Assembly: GCA_964515615.1 (NCBI GenBank)
Contig: CAZEVI010000023.1
Location: 1 to 10,851, forward strand
Source: CAZEVI01 sp964515615
GTDB lineage: Bacteria; Patescibacteriota; UBA1384; XYA2-FULL-43-10; CAINNR01
Length of the DNA stretch: 10,851 bases
Direction of reading: 5' to 3'
A program made the translations under genes and the position numbers. Shown piece by piece: positions 6,599 to 10,851 of this stretch. Position 1 is the first letter of the stretch. Every line of letters starts with the position of its first letter. Under the pieces are notes generated by a model, which saw nothing but the letters and a program-made list of their open reading frames with translations, made no database searches and was not told the DNA's origin.

Positions 6599-7640
6599 TA
6601 TCCTCCTCGGGATTATTTATCTTTATAACTTTTTTGATATCGTCCTGCGAGATTGGCTTTAGATCGCTACTTCCGAACATTTGCTCGCCCCTCTCCGTTT
6701 GAGATATCTCATTCGTTAACTCGATTTCCGGTCGTGAAAACGGCTGTATCACCATTTGGGCAATTTTTTCGCCGGCAGATATTTCAACTTGTTCGTCCGA
6801 AATGTTCGCCATCAGCGGGAAAATTTCCCCACGATAAGACGAATCGACTACGCCACCAATTATTTTTAGGCCTCGCTTAAACGAAACACCGGTTCTATCC
6901 CAGATCAGACCAACATATCCCGGAGGTATTTCCATTGCAATTCCGGTGGCGACTTTAACTCTCTCACCTGGATCAATGTTCAAATTATCAACTGTATATA
7001 AATCTAACCCCGCATCCCCCTCTCGAGCAAAATTCGGGATCGTAGCATCTGGTCGCAGTTTTTTTATTTTCAATTTTCGATCGCTCGATTTCGTGTCTAA
7101 CCGCATCGTATCGGGATCTAGAGAATGATCGTTGTCAGCATAACTTTTCATAAATTCCAATTGTATTCCGGCCTGTGCTGCAAGTGCAACTACCTTATCA
7201 CTCGCACCATATCTACTTCCGTAGAAAGAACCGCAAACTACCCGCTTAACCCCACAGTTAATTAACAACTTGAAACAATCATAACATGGCGATGCGGTCG
7301 AGTACACCGTCGCTCCATCGATTGCAACACCACGCTTGGCGGCGGATGCGACCGCATTTGCTTCCGCGTGTACGGTCCTTATGCAATGTCCTTCGACTAT
7401 TTCATGCCCGACCTCATCACAATGATCGAGACCTCTCGCAGATCCATTATATCCCGTTGCTAAAGTGACTTTGTCGCCTGCAATGACTGCTCCAACTCCC
7501 TTCCTATCTTTAGCATATTTTACCGGAACCCCCCTGTTACAGGTTGAACGTGTCGCTGCCAAGTGAGCCAAATTCATAAAATACTCATCCCAGCTTGGAC
7601 GAGATTGTTTTTGCTCGGCCGGTTTTATTTGCTCTTCCAT
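6573..7640 (-). CDS. fused dCMP deaminase-dUTPase
   Basis: A 355-aa two-domain enzyme. Residues about 15-175 are a zinc-dependent dCMP deaminase, with H91-A-E93 and P118-C119-x-x-C122 carrying zinc ligands and the catalytic glutamate, converting dCMP to dUMP. Residues about 189-326 are a trimeric-type dUTPase with its five motifs in order: DAGLDLY (209-215), DRTG (248-251, T for the common S), VVDSSYRGE (264-272, D266 the likely catalytic Asp), GEKIAQMVI (290-298) and RGEQMFGSS (317-325). It hydrolyses dUTP to dUMP and pyrophosphate. Both halves deliver dUMP, the substrate of thymidylate synthase, and keep uracil out of DNA. A polar tail of about 30 residues follows. Start ATG 7640 with AAGGAGGAGG directly upstream; stop TAG. 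It sits between a P-loop kinase gene (21 bp upstream) and glyA (26-bp overlap). All motifs look intact. Domain assignment is very sure, the exact substrate of the first domain (dCMP versus another cytidine nucleotide) less so. Confidence 0.92.
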   Translation of the reverse strand: MEEQIKPAEQKQSRPSWDEYFMNLAHLAATRSTCNRGVPVKYAKDRKGVGAVIAGDKVTLATGYNGSARGLDHCDEVGHEIVEGHCIRTVHAEANAVASAAKRGVAIDGATVYSTASPCYDCFKLLINCGVKRVVCGSFYGSRYGASDKVVALAAQAGIQLEFMKSYADNDHSLDPDTMRLDTKSSDRKLKIKKLRPDATIPNFAREGDAGLDLYTVDNLNIDPGERVKVATGIAMEIPPGYVGLIWDRTGVSFKRGLKIIGGVVDSSYRGEIFPLMANISDEQVEISAGEKIAQMVIQPFSRPEIELTNEISQTERGEQMFGSSDLKPISQDDIKKVIKINNPEEDNGSQKGRW

Positions 7641-7661
7641 CCTCCTCCTTTTCCCCCAAAT

Positions 7662-8249
7662 TTAATCAAAAATTTGTTCTAAGGTTTCATCAACGCGCTT
7701 CCTCAAGGCAGGAATTGATTGCGTGTTTAAAATCAAATAGTCCGCCATCACTATCGGGCCGGCCTTATTAAGGTTTTCAATTTCCGCTTTGTCGCGCGAA
7801 GCCGCCTCCGCGGGCGTAAAGCTGCGGAACCTCAAGTCATCATCCGTTCCATGTTTTTTAGCACGACCATCCAATCGCCTATAGCGCGTGCCAGGCGGAG
7901 CATAAACCGCCAAACAAACAAATTGATCACCGTATTTATCTTTTAGGTATACGTATTCCTCCCAGGAATACAGCCCGTCTCCAATAACATTTTCCGTCTT
8001 GAGCAAGTCGTCAAACTTCGAGCTGTTCAAAATTGCGAAAGCAGCCATACCGTGTTTTTTGCGAAATGCTTCGCGAATTTTTTTCTCTAGTGCTTCGTTT
8101 GGCTTTTTTCCCATGCGCTTCACTTCATCAAGCGTTATTTGGCCAAACCGGACATAGCCAAACTGCCGTTTTCCCATCATGTAATCGGCCACCTCCGACT
8201 TTCCGGCTCCGCACATCCCAACAATACAAATAAGTTTATTTTTGCTCAT
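7662..8249 (-). CDS. P-loop nucleotide kinase-like protein, UPF0200 type
   Basis: A 195-aa P-loop protein with Walker A GMCGAGKS at residues 11-18. The downstream pattern (GKKPNEALEKKIREAFRKKH, then GMAAFAIL, VIGDGLYSWEEYVYLKDKYG, a VYAPPGTRYRRL segment and a C-terminal ADYLILN) follows the UPF0200 family as I recall it. That family is best known from archaea and is related to dephospho-CoA kinase and nucleoside monophosphate kinases; its substrate is not settled. The operon setting, between a dNMP-kinase-like gene and dCMP deaminase-dUTPase, suggests a deoxynucleoside monophosphate substrate; this is inference. The ATG overlaps the previous gene by 14 bp and has no clear ribosome site, so translational coupling is likely. 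Stop TAA. An alternative is a generic AAA-type kinase or dephospho-CoA kinase. Confidence 0.7.
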   Translation of the reverse strand: MSKNKLICIVGMCGAGKSEVADYMMGKRQFGYVRFGQITLDEVKRMGKKPNEALEKKIREAFRKKHGMAAFAILNSSKFDDLLKTENVIGDGLYSWEEYVYLKDKYGDQFVCLAVYAPPGTRYRRLDGRAKKHGTDDDLRFRSFTPAEAASRDKAEIENLNKAGPIVMADYLILNTQSIPALRKRVDETLEQIFD

Positions 8250-8805
8250 TTTTAATCTTAGCTTTTATTTCATCTAGCGTTTTTTCTATCTTGTCTTCAA
8301 ATTCCACTATGGTTCCATTGTTCTCCAAAAAATAATCGGACATCTCTCGGCATTTACCCAAATTCATCCCGCCAGCTTTGCCATCCATTTGTTCCGCTTC
8401 AAGTTTTAGAAATTCATCAAAATCGGTTACATCGCCGGAACGGTTTCGTTTTAACAATCGCTCGAACCTGACTTTCGGGTCAGCGGATACAAAAATCATA
8501 AAAAAATCCCTTTCCTGGCGCAACCGTTCAATCTCACCGGGTTGCCTAATGCTGGAAATCACCAGGTCCTGATCAAAGTCGGCTTTCCGCTTCGCCTTTT
8601 CTACCAGGCAAGCCGGACCGTCCTTCTCTTTCAGCGAGTTTCCTACTTCGGTTAAATTCTCCAGATTTATCTCGAGCCCCATTTCGCCCACCATCTCGCG
8701 CAAAATCGCCGAAAGTGAGACGTGCTGAAACCCCCTTTTTTCTTCCAGATACTCCGCCACCGTGTCCTTGCCGGCAGCCAGTACTCCACTCAAACCGATA
8801 ATCAT
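8236..8805 (-). CDS. deoxynucleoside monophosphate kinase-like protein
   Basis: A 189-aa P-loop kinase. Residues 7-15 read GVLAAGKDT, a P-loop with Asp after the lysine, as in phage-type dNMP kinases and some dephospho-CoA-kinase relatives. A central VISSIRQPGEIERLRQE segment matches the substrate-binding and helical region of this group, and RFERLLKRNRSGD looks like the lid, with arginines to grip phosphates. It would phosphorylate a dNMP, plausibly dTMP or dCMP, to the diphosphate. It is the first gene of the minus-strand operon. The ATG has AAGG/AAAAGG-type purines 6-14 bases upstream, and the promoter at 8838-8866 predicts a 25-nt leader. Its 3' end overlaps the next gene by 14 bp. It is similar in size and fold to that gene but not a close duplicate. 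The exact substrate is not readable from the sequence. Confidence 0.72.
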   Translation of the reverse strand: MIIGLSGVLAAGKDTVAEYLEEKRGFQHVSLSAILREMVGEMGLEINLENLTEVGNSLKEKDGPACLVEKAKRKADFDQDLVISSIRQPGEIERLRQERDFFMIFVSADPKVRFERLLKRNRSGDVTDFDEFLKLEAEQMDGKAGGMNLGKCREMSDYFLENNGTIVEFEDKIEKTLDEIKAKIKNEQK

Positions 8806-8837
8806 GGTCGCCTTTTCCTTTCTTTTACCTACTTCTT

Positions 8838-8866
8838 TTTGTATCGTTTTTTTGACCTCGCGTCAA
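8838..8866 (-). promoter_or_regulatory. promoter of the deoxynucleotide operon
   Basis: Minus-strand TTGACG (8861-8866), 17-bp spacer, TACAAA (8838-8843). The predicted start near 8831 is 25 nt before ATG 8805. The -35 lies inside an inverted repeat TTGAC-N5-GTCAA (8852-8866), which could be an operator or simply coincidence. Confidence 0.55.
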
Positions 8867-8914
8867 TCGATTTAAAATTTCAGATAAAAAAACCGGACAC
8901 CTTAGTTTCGCCAA

Positions 8915-8943
8915 TTGTACTCCTCGGCAAGGATAGGTACAAT
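8915..8943 (+). promoter_or_regulatory. smpB promoter predicting a leaderless mRNA
   Basis: TTGTAC (8915-8920), exactly 17 bp, TACAAT (8938-8943). Counting seven bases on from the last T of the -10 box puts the transcription start at 8950, the A of the smpB ATG. No Shine-Dalgarno lies at a workable distance, which agrees with leaderless translation. Confidence 0.6.
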
Positions 8944-8976
8944 AAATATATGGTTAGCGCAATATACAATAAATAT
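8938..8976 (+). repeat. direct repeat of the -10 region across the smpB start
   Basis: TACAATAAATAT occurs at 8938-8949 and again at 8965-8976, 27 bp apart, so the spacing keeps frame. In the extended reading it encodes YNKY twice. A close relative (TACAATAAATATA) occurs at the other TACAAT promoter at 4988. The second copy is inside the smpB coding region. Confidence 0.6.
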
Positions 8977-9396
8977 GCCAAATCCGACTATGAGATCAAA
9001 AAAGAATTCGAGGCTGGGCTGGTTTTGGTTTCTGACGAGATTAAAGCCGTCCGCGATAATCGTGTTAACCTTAAAGGTTCGTACGGTAAAATTTTCTATT
9101 CCCAATCCGGCCGACCGGAACTTTTTTTGGTCGGTGCCCATTTTCACTCGCACAATGTCGACCCTTACCGCACCAGAAAATTATTAGTCAAAAAAAGTGA
9201 ACTAAGTTCGCTAATCGGACAGACCGCCGAAAAAGGGCTGACGATCATCCCGCTTTCAATTTACATCAAGCGAGGACTGGCTAAAATTAACGTTGCGCTG
9301 GCCCGCGGTCGCCAGCTCCACGACAAACGCGAAGTTATCAAAAAGCGCGATCAACAGCGCGAAGCACGCCAGCAGTTGAAAACGTCATTAAAATAA
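8950..9396 (+). CDS. smpB: SsrA-binding protein SmpB
   Basis: SmpB binds tmRNA and brings it to stalled ribosomes for trans-translation, which tags unfinished peptides and frees the ribosome. The 148 residues cover the whole family: YEIKKEFEAGLVLVSDEIKA (the EAG..L...E.K signature), VRDNRVNLKGSYGKIF, DPYRTRKLLVKKSEL, KGLTIIPLSIYIKRG, the AKINVALARGRQLHDKRE core, and a basic C-terminal tail (KKRDQQREARQQLKTSLK) that enters the decoding path. The ORF is open far upstream to 8722, but that part is antisense to the dNMP-kinase gene and not SmpB-like. ATG 8950 gives normal length and matches the predicted transcription start. It is divergent from the deoxynucleotide operon. The ssrA gene is not in this window. 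Stop TAA. Confidence 0.95.
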   Translation: MVSAIYNKYAKSDYEIKKEFEAGLVLVSDEIKAVRDNRVNLKGSYGKIFYSQSGRPELFLVGAHFHSHNVDPYRTRKLLVKKSELSSLIGQTAEKGLTIIPLSIYIKRGLAKINVALARGRQLHDKREVIKKRDQQREARQQLKTSLK

Positions 9397-9404
9397 GACA
9401 CAAT
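9376..9404 (+). promoter_or_regulatory. promoter inside the 3' end of smpB
   Basis: TTGAAA (9376-9381), 17-bp spacer, CACAAT (9399-9404). The predicted start is about 9411, three bases before ATG 9414, where no ribosome site is visible. Together with smpB this suggests leaderless or nearly leaderless mRNAs. Read-through from smpB is also possible. Confidence 0.4.
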
Positions 9405-9413
9405 AAGTTAGCT

Positions 9414-9929
9414 ATGATAAACAAGTTGCAAATTTTGTTGTTTGGCTGTTTGGTTGTTTTTTTACCATCTTTGGCTAAAGCATTCTGCCCGGTTTGCACT
9501 ATTGCGGTCGGAGCGGGACTCGGCCTCTCGCGGTATCTCAAGGTCGATGACGCGATCAGCGGTATTTGGATTGGAGCGCTGCTGATGTCGTCGTCTTTGT
9601 GGTTTGCGGGCTATCTCAAAAAAAAGAAAGTTGGCACTCTCTGGGCAGTAATTTTTGCGGCTGCGCTTTATGCAGCCACTTTTGTCCCGCTTCATTACTA
9701 CAGTATTATCGGACATCCCAGCAATACGATCTACGGCCTTGATCGCCTGATCTTCGGCGCAATAATTGGCACGATCTTTTTCCCGATATCCGCCTCGATC
9801 CACAAAAAAATTAAGTCCTCGAACAAAAATAAATCGTATTTTCCCATGCAAAGTGTGGTAATTCCGATTGTTGTTTTGCTTCTGTCCAGTTTGGCAATGT
9901 ATGTATTTCTAACTCGAATATATGGATAA
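9414..9929 (+). CDS. exported/membrane protein with CPVC motif
   Basis: A 171-aa protein of no family I can name. Residues 1-23 are a classic signal sequence ending in LAKA, so cleavage before F24 would place CPVCT (C25, C28) at the very N-terminus of the mature protein, outside the membrane. A GAGLGLSRYLKVDD turn follows. Four hydrophobic spans come next, at about 48-67, 73-95, 108-128 and 144-166, separated by basic loops (KKKK, HKKIKSSNKNK). A CxxC pair held next to the membrane suggests thiol redox or metal binding; this is inference. The ATG has no Shine-Dalgarno and may be translated from a near-leaderless mRNA (promoter 9376-9404). Its last 8 bp overlap the next gene, so the two are coupled. 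Confidence 0.8.
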   Translation: MINKLQILLFGCLVVFLPSLAKAFCPVCTIAVGAGLGLSRYLKVDDAISGIWIGALLMSSSLWFAGYLKKKKVGTLWAVIFAAALYAATFVPLHYYSIIGHPSNTIYGLDRLIFGAIIGTIFFPISASIHKKIKSSNKNKSYFPMQSVVIPIVVLLLSSLAMYVFLTRIYG

Positions 9930-10449
9930 AAATATTGATTTAAAAATCGAGCAATTCATCCAAAAAGTCGAAGAGAGTAAAAGCGAGAAGCTCGATCTCT
10001 CGCGCGATGAGGACTTGTCAATTGCAATTATGAATCTTGTTTCGATCGAGGAACATTTCTTTTTTACCGCGCAAAAGACAAACGACGCGAAATATTTCGA
10101 CCTACTCAAGGAAGTGCGCGAGATGCGCAAAACCTTGCTCAAAAAAATCATCAAAAATCCCGAAGGTGAGATCTGGTGTATTTCCAAACACCTACTAGCC
10201 GCTTCAATGCGGCTGATGGAAGTCGGCACCAAGACGCTCGGCCAGGGCCAAAAAAAAGAAGCGCAGGAATTTTTTGAAAAATCATACGAGCTCTATGGGC
10301 TATTTTGGGGACTTAATCTTGGCGCCGTTTCAGCCGGAAATATCAAAAAAATCGACGACATAAGTATTGACACTAAAGATACAAAAAAAAGCGTTTTCTC
10401 CAAACTCGGCGAGCTAGTCCGGCGCGCGATCGATTGTTGTATCGAATAA
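9922..10449 (+). CDS. conserved-looking soluble helical protein, function unknown
   Basis: A 175-aa protein, almost entirely helical and highly charged, without signal sequence or membrane span. The central part (about 31-104) looks like a helical bundle. It holds SIEEHFFFTAQKT (41-53), YFDLLKEVREMRKTLLKKI and a turn NPEGEIW-C86-ISKH90-LLAASMRLMEVGTK. H45, C86 and H90 with E43 and E44 could form a metal site, but no known motif proves it. It ends with two adjacent cysteines (CCIE). Start ATG 9922 overlaps the stop of the CPVC membrane gene (ATGGATAA), which implies translational coupling and a shared job. I have the impression that this pair recurs in Patescibacteria, but cannot verify it. 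Stop TAA; the next gene converges on it. Confidence 0.75.
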   Translation: MDKNIDLKIEQFIQKVEESKSEKLDLSRDEDLSIAIMNLVSIEEHFFFTAQKTNDAKYFDLLKEVREMRKTLLKKIIKNPEGEIWCISKHLLAASMRLMEVGTKTLGQGQKKEAQEFFEKSYELYGLFWGLNLGAVSAGNIKKIDDISIDTKDTKKSVFSKLGELVRRAIDCCIE

Positions 10450-10468
10450 AATTGTTAAACTCAAGTAT

Positions 10469-10500
10469 TTTGGCTGGAATCTCTTGATTCGGGAGCTGAA
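10469..10500. other. imperfect hairpin between convergent genes
   Basis: TTTGGCT (10469-10475) pairs with AGCTGAA (10494-10500), including two G-U pairs. Inside, GAATC (10477-10481) pairs with GATTC (10486-10490) around a TCTT loop. The stem lies between the ends of the convergent genes at 10449 and 10530. There is no T-run on either side, so a terminator role is unproven. Confidence 0.3.
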
Positions 10501-10529
10501 GGAGCGAGACAATCTAAAAAATTTTCCAT

Positions 10530-10851
10530 TTAGCTTATCCTCGCAAATTCTAAAAATAACAGACTAAAAACTATAATCATTGCTGCTGGCGCAAGCATCG
10601 AGAGGTAATTTGTTTTATTTGGCCGGAAATTGCGCAAAAGCAGCGAATTTGTGACAACAGACGACGAGCTAAGAGCCATCGCGAGACCCGCCAACTCCGG
10701 CCGCAAAGCTAAGCCGAAACCCACAAAAATACGGGCGGCAATCGGAATGCCGATGATGTTATAAAATAGAGCAAAAAATAAATTTTGGTGTATTTTATGG
10801 GCCTGTCGACAAATATCAAATTTTGTAAAAGTTGTGTAATTTTTGGCTCAC
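10530..10851 (-). CDS. copA: copper-translocating P-type ATPase, C-terminal end (partial)
   Basis: Only the last 105 codons lie in the window. They match the end of CopA-type (P1B) ATPases: QNLFFALFYNIIGIPIAARI, then FVGFGLALRPELAGLAMALS and SSSVVTNSLLLRNFRP, followed by a last membrane span near the C-terminus. The YN...GIPIAA and M-x2-S-S-x-S-V-x-x-N-S motifs form part of the transmembrane metal site; here the second reads MALSSSSVVTNS. CopA exports copper(I) from the cytosol using ATP. In frame with this reading, the minus-strand codon at 10850-10848 is TGA, one base from the window edge. Either the gene is interrupted there or the edge holds an error. The residues just inside (TTFTKFDICRQAHKIH) fit the family less tightly, seemingly one residue short before QNLFF. 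It converges on the CPVC and helical-protein genes. Confidence 0.85.

Noticed and set aside
8722..8949. N-terminal extension of smpB
   Set aside because: It is antisense to the dNMP-kinase gene, lies upstream of the predicted transcription start and lacks SmpB similarity.

Overview
The window looks like a stretch of a bacterial chromosome of moderate-to-low GC, most plausibly from the Candidate Phyla Radiation (Patescibacteria). This is an inference. It rests on compact gene spacing, several short proteins that belong to no famous family, a divergent lipid-kinase-like gene beside a bactofilin, and at least one gene (smpB) whose promoter predicts a leaderless mRNA. All readable genes end in TAA or TAG, and uvrA contains no internal TGA, so the standard bacterial code fits.

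Left part (1-4495). On the minus strand a bactofilin is followed by a degenerate diacylglycerol-kinase-like gene. They are separated by an AT-rich spacer holding a perfect tandem 14-mer. A 383-bp gene-free region carries a minus-strand promoter for the bactofilin and a good sigma70-type promoter for uvrA. The complete uvrA (939 aa) carries both ATPase sites and both zinc modules.

Middle part (4496-5966). A small minus-strand gene converges on uvrA, and a hairpin terminator lies between them. Its reading frame is broken at a run of seven G; removing one G gives a stop just before the terminator. Its promoter faces that of a small one-helix membrane protein. Next comes a soluble hypothetical gene interrupted by an in-frame TAA. 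Its reading continues to a 10-bp palindrome at 5957-5966, where it meets, head-on, the truncated 3' end of glyA. Two genes cut at the same point mean either a recent rearrangement or an assembly chimera.

Right part (5954-8949). A minus-strand operon runs dNMP-kinase-like protein, UPF0200-type P-loop kinase, fused dCMP deaminase-dUTPase, truncated glyA. The intact members make or handle deoxynucleotides. The fused enzyme makes dUMP by two routes, and an intact GlyA would supply the one-carbon donor for dUMP methylation, so this reads as a thymidylate-precursor operon.

Far right (8950-10851). Divergent from that operon is smpB (trans-translation), transcribed from a promoter whose predicted start is the A of the ATG. 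Two coupled genes follow: an exported or membrane protein with a CPVC motif just after its signal sequence, and a soluble helical protein with conserved-looking Cys and His residues. Converging on them is the C-terminal end of a CopA-like copper P-type ATPase that runs off the window. The last three genes may form a metal or thiol handling module.
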